From NCBI GenBank assembly GCA_016209895.1, contig JACQVH010000256.1, forward strand, positions 1 through 45,820: a DNA stretch of 45,820 nt. The letters run 5' to 3'. Made by a program: the position numbers and the translations under genes. This document shows positions 17,090-25,474 of this stretch, one piece after another. The DNA is from Candidatus Hydrogenedentota bacterium (lineage in GTDB: Bacteria; Hydrogenedentota; Hydrogenedentia; Hydrogenedentales; SLHB01). Below the pieces are notes generated by a model. The model searched no databases, was not told where the DNA came from, and was given only the letters and a program-made list of their open reading frames with translations. Position 1 is the first letter of the stretch, and each line of letters opens with the position of its first letter.

Positions 17090-17747
17090 TGCAGATTCTC
17101 CTGAGTAGCTGTGATTTGCCGACCGCCCCGGACGACACCCATTGCCTTGCACGCCTCTGCCGTTTCCAGAGCGAATCGATCCAAATGGTTGGAGTCTTGA
17201 CTTCTTCCCCGTGTTTGAACGATCCCCCCTCTCCCCGCGCGAGCCTGGAATCCCTCAATACGGACCGCTTGCCCTCAATATTGCCCCGCCTCACCTCCCT
17301 CCGGGTGTGATTCACCCTCCGATGACTTACTTTGCCCACATTCTTAGGCTAACCAGCAATCTTAGCCCCATATGACTGCTGCAAAGCCGCGTCCGATAGC
17401 AAGAAAATATCATCATACGTGCGATCTGTCAAGTGGATTTTTCGATATTCTTAAAATTAGAAGAAATCGGATATCTTGCTCTTTTATGGGCTGTTTCCGC
17501 CCGAGCTTCAGGCTGAGGAAGGTAACCCCGATTTCTGAATCGGGACCTTGTGATATCGTCGTCAACATAGCTCGAGGCCACTGGTCACCGACTACTGACG
17601 GCTGGCTATTGGTGCAACCGAGAAGACTTCGCACGGTGGCTGGTGCTATACTCTCTCGTAGTTTCGTCTTGCGGCCGAGCTTGCATCTCCTCAAGGGGTA
17701 ATGTTTGGCCCGCTTCTTACCGACCAAAGAGAAAGGGGTTTTGCAGC
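17090..17747. other. 658-base divergent intergenic region (PqaA-like / transketolase)
   Basis: This is the longest non-coding stretch in the window, AT-rich around 17400-17500. It contains a 6-bp-stem hairpin (17347-17367, GGCTAA/TTAGCC), a 7-bp hairpin with TCTG loop (17527-17544, CCCGATT/AATCGGG) and a candidate extended -10 at 17647. Open frames here lack ribosome sites and recognisable products. Confidence 0.5.
17644..17652 (+). promoter_or_regulatory. Candidate extended -10 promoter for the transketolase gene
   Basis: TGC followed by TATACT (17647-17652), in the context GGTGCTATACT. No good -35. The leader to ATG 17748 would be about 90 bases. Confidence 0.4.
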
Positions 17748-19667
17748 ATGGGTTTTCCGATTGACGTGAGCCGGTACCAGCCGCTTAAGCTCGATCCGAC
17801 GCAAGAACATTTGACCGAGGCCCAAAAACAGCGGTGGTTGAGTAACGTGCAACTGCTCCGCGACACCATCGTATTCTACACCGCCATCGCCGGCATCAAA
17901 GGACTCGCCGGCCATACGGGTGGCGCTTTTAACATCGTTCCTGAATTGCTGCTCGCCGACGGCTTCATGCGCGGGTCCGGCAGCGTATACCCGGTACTGT
18001 TCGATGAGGCTGGACACCGTGTGGCTATCCAGTACGCGATGGCGGCTTTCAACGGCGAAATGCCCTTCGAGAAATTGCTGCATTATCGTGAGTATGACAG
18101 CGGCCTCTACGGTCACCCGGAACTCGATCCGCATTTGGGTGTCCGTTTCAGTTCTGGCCGCCTCGGTCATCTCTGGCCCTTCGTCAACGGCGTCGCCCGG
18201 GCGCACCCCGATCAGGCCGTGGTGATTTTCGGCAGCGACGGCTCGCAACAAGAGGGAAACGACGCGGAGGCGGCGCGCTTCGCGGTGGCCCGTGGGCTGA
18301 ACATCAAGGTTCTCGTGGACGATAACGACGTGACCATCGCCGGGCACCCTAGCCAATACCTATCGGGATTCGATCTTGAAAAGACACTGGGTGGGCACGG
18401 TTTGCGAACCGACGTCGGAGATGGGGAAGACTTGGATTCGCTCTATACCCGCGTGCAACGAGCATTGGCCGTGAACGGCCCCGTGGCACTGATTAACAAG
18501 CGGAAGATGGCGCCCGGCGTACCGGTCATCGAGGGTTCGCCCAAAGGGCATGACGTCATATCCGCCGACGCGGCCATCCAGTACCTCGAGCAACGTAATC
18601 AGCCGGATGCGGTCACTTATTTGAAGTCGGTGACCAAGCCCAAAGTCAGTATCTCCTTAGTCGGCAGTTCGAAAGAAGTCTCCAGGAATCGCGACGAGTT
18701 CGGGAAGATCATCTGCGGTCTCCTCGACAAGATGTCCCCGGAAGAGCGCAGACAGAAAGTCGTGGTGATTGACAGCGACCTCGAGGGTTCGTGCGGCCTC
18801 CACCATATTCGGAAGCAGTTTCCGGAGGTGTACATCCCCAGCGGCGTTATGGAGCGCGGAAACTTCTCGGCCGCGGCCGGCTTCGGATTCGAGAAAGGCC
18901 GCCAGGGCATCTTCGCTACCTTCTCCGCTTTCCTCGAAATGGTCGTATCCGAAATCACCATGGCCCGTCTGAATAAGTCCAATGTGCTCGCGCATTTCTC
19001 CCACGCCGGCGTGGACGGCATCGCCGACAACACGTGTCACTACGGCATAAACATCTTCTTCGCCGGAAACGGACTGGCCAGCGGCGATAACACTCGGCTT
19101 TATTTCCCCGCCGACGGGCATCAGTTCAAAGCGGCCATCGAGACCGTGTTCAATCACCCCGGCTTACGTTTCGTTTTCTCGACTCGCTCGGAGGTGCCCT
19201 ACATCCTCAAGGAAGACGACACGCCCTTTTTCGATTCCAAGAACGGTTATCAGTTTGTGCCCGGGAAAGATGACATTATCCGCGAGGGCACGGCCGGATA
19301 TGTGGTTTCCTTCGGCGAGATGCTTTCCCGGTGCCTCGATACCGTGGACCGGATGCGCGCGGATGGGATGGATGTCGGTCTGGTCAACAAAGCCACCCTG
19401 AACGTCGTTGATGAAGCGACGCTCGCCCAGGTCGGCGGCACGCCGTTCGTGCTAGTCGTCGAGACGCAGAATTTCAACACGGGTCTCGGCTGTCGCTACG
19501 GTACGTGGCTCTTGGAGCGCGGATTTGCGCCGAGATTTGCCCATATGGGAACGGCTCGAGCCGGAAACGGCGGGCTCCACGAACATATCGGCTACCAACA
19601 CCTTGGTCCGGAACATATCAAGGACAAGATCCAATCGCTGATGGAACGAGAAGTCTCAATGGCCTAA
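17748..19667 (+). CDS. Transketolase-family TPP enzyme
   Basis: 639 residues, near the usual 650-680. Transketolases move two-carbon units between sugar phosphates in the cytoplasmic pentose phosphate pathway. The N-terminal TPP domain has GHTGGAFN (for the common GHPG) and the metal/pyrophosphate motif GSDGSQQEG ... DDNDVTIAGHPS (about 162-202). The middle pyrimidine-binding domain has the proton-relay Glu in VMERGNFSAAAGFGF and a GIFATFSAFLEMV strand. The C-terminal domain ends GLGCRYGTWLLERG. The motifs diverge from housekeeping TktA, so substrate preference is open. The start ATG 17748 is preceded by AAAGGGG. The lipoprotein gene follows after 55 bases. Confidence 0.88.
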   Translation: MGFPIDVSRYQPLKLDPTQEHLTEAQKQRWLSNVQLLRDTIVFYTAIAGIKGLAGHTGGAFNIVPELLLADGFMRGSGSVYPVLFDEAGHRVAIQYAMAAFNGEMPFEKLLHYREYDSGLYGHPELDPHLGVRFSSGRLGHLWPFVNGVARAHPDQAVVIFGSDGSQQEGNDAEAARFAVARGLNIKVLVDDNDVTIAGHPSQYLSGFDLEKTLGGHGLRTDVGDGEDLDSLYTRVQRALAVNGPVALINKRKMAPGVPVIEGSPKGHDVISADAAIQYLEQRNQPDAVTYLKSVTKPKVSISLVGSSKEVSRNRDEFGKIICGLLDKMSPEERRQKVVVIDSDLEGSCGLHHIRKQFPEVYIPSGVMERGNFSAAAGFGFEKGRQGIFATFSAFLEMVVSEITMARLNKSNVLAHFSHAGVDGIADNTCHYGINIFFAGNGLASGDNTRLYFPADGHQFKAAIETVFNHPGLRFVFSTRSEVPYILKEDDTPFFDSKNGYQFVPGKDDIIREGTAGYVVSFGEMLSRCLDTVDRMRADGMDVGLVNKATLNVVDEATLAQVGGTPFVLVVETQNFNTGLGCRYGTWLLERGFAPRFAHMGTARAGNGGLHEHIGYQHLGPEHIKDKIQSLMEREVSMA

Positions 19668-19722
19668 TCGGAGGAGCGGGTCGTGCCGCCGCACCCGGCT
19701 CGACGCGGCATCAGGTAGGAAA

Positions 19723-20739
19723 ATGAAACGTTGTGCACGGATACTCGTGTTGTCCTGGATGATTGCGGGTTGTACCCAGGTGGTCTCGGAACCGAACCAT
19801 TCCACCGTAGCCGCCGCTACGCCGCTGGCCCAAACACCGGACGTGCGTGCGCCCGAACAAACGCTCGGACTGCCGGCGGAAAATTACCCCACCGAGTCCG
19901 TCAACCCTCTCGAGGAACTTCAGGAAGCGTTGCAGGCGATCGAGTCCGTGAGCAAAGCGTATCGCTCAGACCTCCCGATATCGGAAGGCGTTTACAGTGT
20001 ACCTGCGACGGCGGTAGCGGCCGATCCCGCCGAGGCCGAATTGCCGGCTACAGAACCCGCTGAAACGGCTGAAGATTTCGCGGGCCCAAACGCCTTGCGC
20101 CAAGTCACTCTCGCCCGACTTCACGATGAATTAGTGGAATTGAAAGTCGAGGTACAGCGGCTTCACGACTCATTTGAATTCTACTCCGGGCCATTTGTGG
20201 ATGATCTGAAATCCGAAAACGCGCGGTTACGAAACGAAGTGCGACGACTCCGCGGCCTCGAGGGCGCCCCGCCCGACACGGAGTTGGCCGGCGCGCAAAT
20301 CCCGGGCGCCGCGCCGACTGAGGAGACGGTCGAGCCGCTGACCGAGGAAGCCCCGATCCCGTCCGCGCCGCCGGCGTTGGCCAACGTCAACGGCATCAAC
20401 TACTCCGTAGTAACCGAATGGGGCCGCTCTCCCGAGGACGCCAGGGATTTCGGAAAGGACGTCACCTCGCTTAAGGGTATGGTCTGTGTCGTACCGTCAA
20501 AGACCAAGGATGACGACTTGATCGCGCTGGGACGATGGTTGCGGCAGGAGCATGCCGATTACGACAACATCAACATCGAAGTATTCGATGACCTTGACGC
20601 TGCGAAAACGTATGCCGAACAGAACTCGGCCCCCGGCGATCATCGGGTGTTGAGTGTTTCCAAGCACCGGAGTTCCGGCCGCGATCTGATCATCCTGACG
20701 CGAGGCGAATCGCCGCGTGAGTTGTCGCCCGGTCCCTGA
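19723..20739 (+). CDS. Lipoprotein with coiled coil and unknown C-terminal domain
   Basis: 338 residues, family not recognised. The N-terminus MKRCARILVLSWMIAGC is a lipoprotein signal with Cys17. Residues 18-125 are low complexity (Pro, Ala, Glu, Thr). About 128-182 form a coiled coil (LARLHDELVELKVEVQRL, LKSENARLRNEVRRLR). Residues 226-330 look like a folded alpha/beta domain (GINYSVVTEWGRSPEDA, LKGMVCVVP, DNINIEVFDD, HRVLSVSKHRSSGRDLIIL). TAGGAAA sits just before the ATG. It follows the transketolase by 55 bases and may share its transcript. Confidence 0.72.
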   Translation: MKRCARILVLSWMIAGCTQVVSEPNHSTVAAATPLAQTPDVRAPEQTLGLPAENYPTESVNPLEELQEALQAIESVSKAYRSDLPISEGVYSVPATAVAADPAEAELPATEPAETAEDFAGPNALRQVTLARLHDELVELKVEVQRLHDSFEFYSGPFVDDLKSENARLRNEVRRLRGLEGAPPDTELAGAQIPGAAPTEETVEPLTEEAPIPSAPPALANVNGINYSVVTEWGRSPEDARDFGKDVTSLKGMVCVVPSKTKDDDLIALGRWLRQEHADYDNINIEVFDDLDAAKTYAEQNSAPGDHRVLSVSKHRSSGRDLIILTRGESPRELSPGP

Positions 20740-20844
20740 AAACGGGAAGTCGGTCGAGCGCGAGTTGCGAAATTCTAAGCCCGTTCGATAGCTTCTATAG
20801 GTCGTTTAGGTCCTATTGGGGGTCTACCGTCTCGCGCTCGGCTG

Positions 20845-20853
20845 TGCTATGCT
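20845..20853 (+). promoter_or_regulatory. Candidate extended -10 promoter for the AMMECR1 gene
   Basis: TGC followed by TATGCT (20848-20853), in the context CTGTGCTATGCT. It gives a leader of about 75 bases to ATG 20932. No convincing -35. Confidence 0.4.
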
Positions 20854-20931
20854 AAAGTCAGTTGCGAGCCGCGATATGCGGTCCGGACACAAACCGAGGA
20901 CCCCGTACCTACAAACGGCAGGGAGTGGAGC

Positions 20932-21588
20932 ATGGGCAGTGGGGGAGGCGGCATCATGAATCTCGATACGAAAGAGAATTATCTGACCGATGAGGAAGAG
21001 GTCAGCCTGCTCCTGGTTGCACGGGACACACTCGAATACTGGGTTCGACGTGGCCAACGAGTCGGCGTTGAACGGTACGCCCTCACACCGAAGCTTTGGG
21101 AAAAACACGGGGCTTTTGTCACACTGAAAAAAGCGGGCGAATTGCGCGGCTGCATCGGCTACACCGCCAATCGCGAGCCGCTCGTGATCGCGGTGCAAGA
21201 CAACGCCATCAATGCCGCCTCTCGAGACCCGCGATTCTCATCGGTAACTCCGGACGAGTTGGACGATATCACTATCGAAATCTCCGCCATGACCTCGGGC
21301 GATGACCCGGATACACCGTTCCGGCAAGTGCACGATATCCAAGAGATTATCATCGGCAGAGACGGACTGTTTATCGAGACGCCGCCGCTGCGCGGCGGGC
21401 TGCTCTTACCGCAGGTAGCCGTCGAGGAGGACTGGAACGTCCAGCAATTCCTGTCTGCGCTCTGCCGCAAGGCCGGATATCCGGACGGCGCTTGGCGCGA
21501 TACCGAACGCACCCGCTTATACCGTTTTTCCGCACAAGTCTTCCGAGAGGTGCAGCGCCGAGACCTCGCGATCAATCCGGATGATTAA
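20932..21588 (+). CDS. AMMECR1-domain protein (AmmeMemoRadiSam system A type)
   Basis: 218 residues. The AMMECR1 core is clear: GAFVTLKKAGELRGCIGY (with the conserved LRGCIG), AVQDNAINAASRDPRFSSVT, DDITIEISAMT, then IIIGRDGLFIE and LLLPQVAVEEDWNVQQFL. In many bacteria this domain is encoded with a Memo-like dioxygenase and a radical SAM enzyme, but neither is adjacent here. The molecular role is not established. ATG 20932 has GGGAGTGGAG upstream; an in-frame ATG at 20956 is an alternative. The TAA stop (21586-21588) lies in the left arm of palindrome copy 2. Confidence 0.9.
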   Translation: MGSGGGGIMNLDTKENYLTDEEEVSLLLVARDTLEYWVRRGQRVGVERYALTPKLWEKHGAFVTLKKAGELRGCIGYTANREPLVIAVQDNAINAASRDPRFSSVTPDELDDITIEISAMTSGDDPDTPFRQVHDIQEIIIGRDGLFIETPPLRGGLLLPQVAVEEDWNVQQFLSALCRKAGYPDGAWRDTERTRLYRFSAQVFREVQRRDLAINPDD

Positions 21589-21660
21589 ATAGGGACAGTC
21601 ACCTATTATTTGCAGTAAATAATGGGTGACTGTCCCTATTTAATCTGTCCCCATTTAAAG
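21583..21660. repeat. Long palindromic repeat, copy 2, with extra half-site
   Basis: Arms of 29 bases (21583-21611 and 21617-21645) differ at one position that would still form a G-U pair; the loop is GCAGT. An additional half-site, CTGTCCCCATTTAAA, follows directly (21645-21659). The AMMECR1 stop lies in the left arm and the purine phosphorylase stop (21655-21657, minus strand) in the extra half-site. The arm sequence differs from copy 1 mainly by compensated changes (CAGTCACC/GGTGACTG against CAGCCACC/GGTGGCTG), which indicates the hairpin is maintained. Confidence 0.92.
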
Positions 21661-22359
21661 TGTCCGGATAGCATCGCGCAAGACTCGAATGATTCCTTTC
21701 GAACTCCGGCGTGCGGTCTCCAGAACCTCTCTATGCGTGAGGAGCCGCGCGGCGCAGCACGAGTTCGTCACGCACGAAAGGACCGCCGTGCGGATGCCGA
21801 GGGACTGCGCACGCTCTAATTCCGGCGCCGCGCTCATCCCGATTACCATACCACCGAGTGACTGTAGCGCACGGATTTCAGCCCGGGTCTCATAACTCGG
21901 ACCGTGCATCCAAATGTACTCGCCTGTGACGGCGCACCCGGGAACCAGGACGTTGGGGGTGAGCGTATCCGGCGTATTCTCCCAGCCTGGGTACGGCCAG
22001 CATCGTACCGAACTGACTGCGACTAAGTCGCCGGGCCGCAGTTCCGGACACAGACCTCCAGCGGCGTTGAGCAGCACCGCGGTATCCACACCAAATTCCC
22101 GCAAAATCCCCATGGGTCGGGTAACCGCTTCAAAGTCTAAGCCTTCGTAAACGTGTAGACGGCCGCTTTGCAGGATTACCCGACGCGTTCCGCAACGACC
22201 GAAAAGAAAGCGCCCTTCGTGTCCTTTGATGCCGGCGGGATGAAGCTGTGGGAAGGATGCGAAAGGACGCTCCCACAACACTTCGTCCAGTAACGGACCG
22301 GCGTCCATTCCCGAACCGGACACGACGCCAATCGTGGAAGACTGCTCTACGCCGGCCAT
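21655..22359 (-). CDS. Purine nucleoside phosphorylase / MTA phosphorylase family
   Basis: 234 residues, somewhat short for the family (about 260-280). It phosphorolyses purine nucleosides in salvage. Family motifs: IGVVSGSGMD (phosphate loop), LNAAGGLCPELRPGDLVAVSS, MHGPSYETRAEIRALQ, VIGMSAAPELERAQ and SCVTNSC, where the Asn contacts the purine base. Whether it prefers guanosine/inosine or methylthioadenosine cannot be settled by eye, though the Asn favours 6-oxopurines. The ATG at 22359 overlaps the end of the dGTPase gene by 13 bases, so translation is probably coupled. The stop is provided by palindrome copy 2. Confidence 0.85.
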   Translation of the reverse strand: MAGVEQSSTIGVVSGSGMDAGPLLDEVLWERPFASFPQLHPAGIKGHEGRFLFGRCGTRRVILQSGRLHVYEGLDFEAVTRPMGILREFGVDTAVLLNAAGGLCPELRPGDLVAVSSVRCWPYPGWENTPDTLTPNVLVPGCAVTGEYIWMHGPSYETRAEIRALQSLGGMVIGMSAAPELERAQSLGIRTAVLSCVTNSCCAARLLTHREVLETARRSSKGIIRVLRDAIRTL

Positions 22360-23369
22360 GCCGCTGGAAAGAAAAGCTGCTGGTACAGTTGCAGCGCGTA
22401 GTGATCAGTCATTCCCGCGATAAAGTCCACCGTACGCCGTTCGAGCGAATCACTGGAGTCGCCCGCCGCACTCTCGTTCGTGGGGCGCTCCAGCAGGCGG
22501 AAATACATTTCCCCGAGCAGCTTCTTGGCTTTCGTGATTTCGGTGTAGATCGCCGGATGGGGATACACGTGCTCATAAAGGTGATTGCGTAACTCGTGCG
22601 TAGCGGCGCGGACCTCGTCGGTCATGCTGATGGGGCCGCCCTGGCTGCCGCCAATCAGGGCGCCGACCATCATATTGATGCGTTCCGACGTGGTCCGTCC
22701 CAAAACGCGAATGGAATTCCGGGGCAAATCCTCCATTGTGATCAGTCCGCCGCGGATGGCATCGTCTATGTCATGGTTCACATACGCGATCGCGTCGCAA
22801 ATACTGACCAGTTCGCCTTCCAACGTTGCGGCGCTGCGAATACGCTGGCCTTGAAAGAGGGACTTGCCTTTCGAGTGGTTTAGAATCCCGTCGCGGACCT
22901 CGAACGTCAGGTTCAATCCGGGACCGGCGCGGCCCGCTTCGAGTTTATCCACGATGCGCAAGCTCTGCTCGAAATGCCGGAAGCCGGGTTCGTACACCTC
23001 GTTTAGCGCCGCCTCGCCGGCATGACCAAAAGGTGTATGGCCGAGATCGTGGCCCAGCGCTATGGCTTCAGTGAGATCCTCGTTTAGAAACAGGGCTCGC
23101 GCTGCGGTGCGCGCAATCTGCGCGGCTTCCAAGGTGTGCGATAGCCGCGTTCGATAGTGATCGCCTTCCGGCGCGAGGAACACCTGGGTCTTACGTTTGA
23201 GTCGGCGAAAGGCTTTGGAATGAAGAATCCGATCCCGGTCCCGCTGGAAGGCCGTCCGATACTCATGTTCCGGTTCGGGATGCAGACGACCTCGGGACTG
23301 CGCCGCCTGCGCTGCGTGGGAGCCCAAGGTCTGTCGTTCGCGTTCCTCCAGCGCTTCCCGGATGGTCAC
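22347..23369 (-). CDS. dgt: dGTP triphosphohydrolase-like HD protein
   Basis: 340 residues, the size of the shorter dGTPase-like (type 2) proteins. These remove triphosphate from deoxynucleotides and help set dNTP pools. The N-terminus has EYRTAFQRDRDRILHSKAFRRL. The HD set is H in RLSHTLEAAQIART, HD in ALGHDLGHTPFGHAGE, and a distal Asp in ICDAIAYVNHDIDDAI. The start is GTG 23369, 10 bases after the phosphoesterase stop. It is followed by the purine phosphorylase, an arrangement that fits a purine nucleotide turnover operon. Confidence 0.9.
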   Translation of the reverse strand: MTIREALEERERQTLGSHAAQAAQSRGRLHPEPEHEYRTAFQRDRDRILHSKAFRRLKRKTQVFLAPEGDHYRTRLSHTLEAAQIARTAARALFLNEDLTEAIALGHDLGHTPFGHAGEAALNEVYEPGFRHFEQSLRIVDKLEAGRAGPGLNLTFEVRDGILNHSKGKSLFQGQRIRSAATLEGELVSICDAIAYVNHDIDDAIRGGLITMEDLPRNSIRVLGRTTSERINMMVGALIGGSQGGPISMTDEVRAATHELRNHLYEHVYPHPAIYTEITKAKKLLGEMYFRLLERPTNESAAGDSSDSLERRTVDFIAGMTDHYALQLYQQLFFPAAWPA

Positions 23370-23379
23370 GTGCGGCTTC

Positions 23380-24111
23380 TTATTTCCCCCTTACCAAACG
23401 ATTGGCGAGTTCAATGGGCAACCCGGACTGTACGATCTTCCGGGCGCAGGCATCTATGTCGTAATCCACGCGGCAAAACTCGAACGTCAACTTGTCGGTA
23501 TCGAACAGGCCGAAAGCGGCGCGCGAATCACGGTCCCGAGGCTGGCCCACGGCGCCCGGGTTAATGAAGTACCGATTGCCGGCCCGCAACTGGTGAACAC
23601 TGCAAGAAGTGAGATTATTGATGGAACCCTTTTCACTGAAGAGGGAAGGACGATGGCTGTGACCAAAGAAGCAGATGGTAATTTCCCGGCCATCAAGAAA
23701 CTCGAGCTGGCGCATCGCGTCGAGCCAGTCCGTAATATAGTCATCACGACTGCTCGGCGACCCATGCACCCCCAGGCAAGTACAGTTGAACCGGACTTGT
23801 TCCGGCGCGTTGGAGAGCCAGCGCTTGTGTTCTTCGTGAAGTTGCTCGAATTGCCACTCGATAGCCTTTTTCGCGGCCGCTCGGAAGAACCACGGGTCTT
23901 CGAGACCGCACACGGCCGCGTCATGATTCCCCATCACGGTCGGGATTTCGCGCTCGCGAACCAACTCGACTACTTCGTTGGGGTTGGCGTTGTAACCGGT
24001 CAAATCGCCCAGACAGACAATCTTATCCGGCTTGCGCTGGTCAATTTCCTTGAATATGGCCTGCGTGGCCTCCAGATTGGCGTGGAGGTCAGCGATAACG
24101 GCGATCAACAT
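23380..24111 (-). CDS. Calcineurin-like metallophosphoesterase (YfcE/MJ0936 type)
   Basis: 243 residues. The five metallophosphoesterase blocks are all present: ADLHANLEA, CLGDLTGYNANPNE, MGNHDAAV, GVHGSP and FGHSHRPS. These proteins use two metal ions to hydrolyse phosphomonoesters or diesters, some acting on cyclic nucleotides or nucleotide signals. The ATG at 24111 has CAGGAAG about 9 bases upstream. Downstream genes follow within 10 bases, which suggests a shared transcript with the dGTPase-like and purine phosphorylase genes. Confidence 0.9.
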   Translation of the reverse strand: MLIAVIADLHANLEATQAIFKEIDQRKPDKIVCLGDLTGYNANPNEVVELVREREIPTVMGNHDAAVCGLEDPWFFRAAAKKAIEWQFEQLHEEHKRWLSNAPEQVRFNCTCLGVHGSPSSRDDYITDWLDAMRQLEFLDGREITICFFGHSHRPSLFSEKGSINNLTSCSVHQLRAGNRYFINPGAVGQPRDRDSRAAFGLFDTDKLTFEFCRVDYDIDACARKIVQSGLPIELANRLVRGK

Positions 24112-24194
24112 GCGATACTTCCTGCGTAAACATATATGAACAAATATGAATACTTAGTTAACAACTGGCGGCCCCGAAGTCATCCAGAAAAACG

Positions 24195-25154
24195 CTATAC
24201 CGTTTCCTCTTTCGGGCTTTCCGGCGCAACGCGCGCTCCTTTTTCCATTATCCGGCGCAACTGGGCCGCTTTCTTTATGGCATGGCCGTTTCGCGGGTCC
24301 ACTTTGAGGATGCCCTCCATGCACTCCAGCGCCTGGGGGTATTCGCGCCGCTTGATAAACTGAATACCGATATTGTACTGGGCGAAAAGTATCTTCTTCC
24401 GTAACCGGCCAGACTGCGGATGGCGTTTCCCCGCCAACCGATATTGCTCCAACGCCGCAGAATAGTTCCGAGTCTCGAAATAGAAGTCACCCATCGTCTC
24501 TTCTTGACTTAAGTCGCTCGTGCCTTCCAGTTTAGTCTTCGCTTTTTCCTCTCGCGCTTTTGCCGCGTATTCTTCCGGGCTGTAGACGCCTTCTACTGCG
24601 CTGCCTTCGACCAGAATGCTGATGTTATTGGACCGGGTGTCCTGCGGAATCAGGAAAAAGCGGGGTTCCTCTTCGTCGTAGCGATGCAGCGAATATCCTC
24701 GCACGACTTCACCGTCGTGAAACTCGACCACCAACTCGCCGCCTTCCGGGGTCCAATCCCGAAACCGCAGCGACTTGTCAAAGTTGCCGTCGAAGCTCTT
24801 CACATTAAACACGGCTTTCAGTTCCGAAAAGCGAACTTCGATCGTCTTTCCACTGCTTACACCATCCTTGTCCACCGGCTCCAAATAGAAGTCGTGGGCT
24901 TTGGGATTCAGCGCCAAGCACACTCCGTACACGGTACGACCATCCTGATATCGAACCACCAAACGCTGGCGTGAAGGTTTCCGTCGCGCGCCTTCGAGTT
25001 TCTTCTCCTCTTCCAGCTTCTGCGCAATGGGCCGGTAGTGTTTGCGGCAGAGCAGACTACCATCGTGCGTACTAAGACATTCCGCACACCCGAATGTCCC
25101 GCAGACACTACAATAACCCGTTACGTCGTTGCTCGGATGATTCGGACATTTCAT
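24195..25154 (-). CDS. B-box-like zinc finger protein with tandem unknown domains and TPRs
   Basis: 319 residues. Residues 1-40 form a Cys/His zinc-binding module like a B-box (C3, H6, C15, C18, C23, C26, H30, C36, H39). Residues 62-118 and 139-192 are two copies of one small beta-rich domain, each beginning V-(R/E)-(Y/F)-(Q/H)-DG-(R/E)-V-x-G and ending in a V/A-F/V-G/N turn. Residues 218-290 hold two or three TPR-like helical repeats (GDFYFETRNYSAALEQYRLA; NIGIQFIKRREYPQALECME). No membrane segment, so it is probably a cytoplasmic interaction protein. The start ATG 25154 is set by GAGGAG about 7 bases upstream. It lies 83 bases before the phosphoesterase gene. Confidence 0.75.
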   Translation of the reverse strand: MKCPNHPSNDVTGYCSVCGTFGCAECLSTHDGSLLCRKHYRPIAQKLEEEKKLEGARRKPSRQRLVVRYQDGRTVYGVCLALNPKAHDFYLEPVDKDGVSSGKTIEVRFSELKAVFNVKSFDGNFDKSLRFRDWTPEGGELVVEFHDGEVVRGYSLHRYDEEEPRFFLIPQDTRSNNISILVEGSAVEGVYSPEEYAAKAREEKAKTKLEGTSDLSQEETMGDFYFETRNYSAALEQYRLAGKRHPQSGRLRKKILFAQYNIGIQFIKRREYPQALECMEGILKVDPRNGHAIKKAAQLRRIMEKGARVAPESPKEETV

Positions 25155-25474
25155 GTCACGCTCCTCGCCGGGTCGTCCAGCGGAACCACGTAATTCACCT
25201 GCGGGAGCGTTCATCATACCTTCTACCTGAAAGGTACCATGAACCTCTCGCACTGTCAAAAGGTAAAAACTGCCTAACCCTTTGACACGGCGTCGGTTGG
25301 ACGATGGGTGAGGCCTGCCACACAAGCCCCGCCGGCCACCTCAGACTTTCCGGCGGAATCCCGTAATAGCGACCCCACGTGCACCGAACCATTTTAATTC
25401 ATCCGAAAGGACAAAACAAGCCAAATCTTCGCTAAAACCGGAAAACTGCGATTCTTATCCTCTGCCGAGAGGAA
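25155..25474. other. 320-base intergenic region between galK and the zinc-finger gene
   Basis: It holds a small hairpin directly after galK (25458-25473, TCCTCT-GCCG-AGAGGA, possible terminator) and a candidate promoter with palindrome (25224-25259). Nothing else I can support. Confidence 0.5.
25224..25259 (-). promoter_or_regulatory. Candidate promoter with overlapping 13-bp palindrome
   Basis: On the minus strand a perfect TTGACA (25254-25259) is 17 bases from TACCTT (25231-25236). The weak -10 lies within TACCT-GAA-AGGTA (25224-25236), a perfect inverted repeat that could be an operator. Transcription would start near 25224, 70 bases before ATG 25154. Confidence 0.45.

Noticed and set aside
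17413-17727. Minus-strand open frame of 104 codons in the large intergenic region
   Set aside because: No ribosome site, no recognisable pattern, and it crosses the hairpin at 17527-17544.
20740-20844. Possible terminator or small gene after the lipoprotein gene
   Set aside because: No inverted repeat or open frame with a ribosome site could be found in this stretch.
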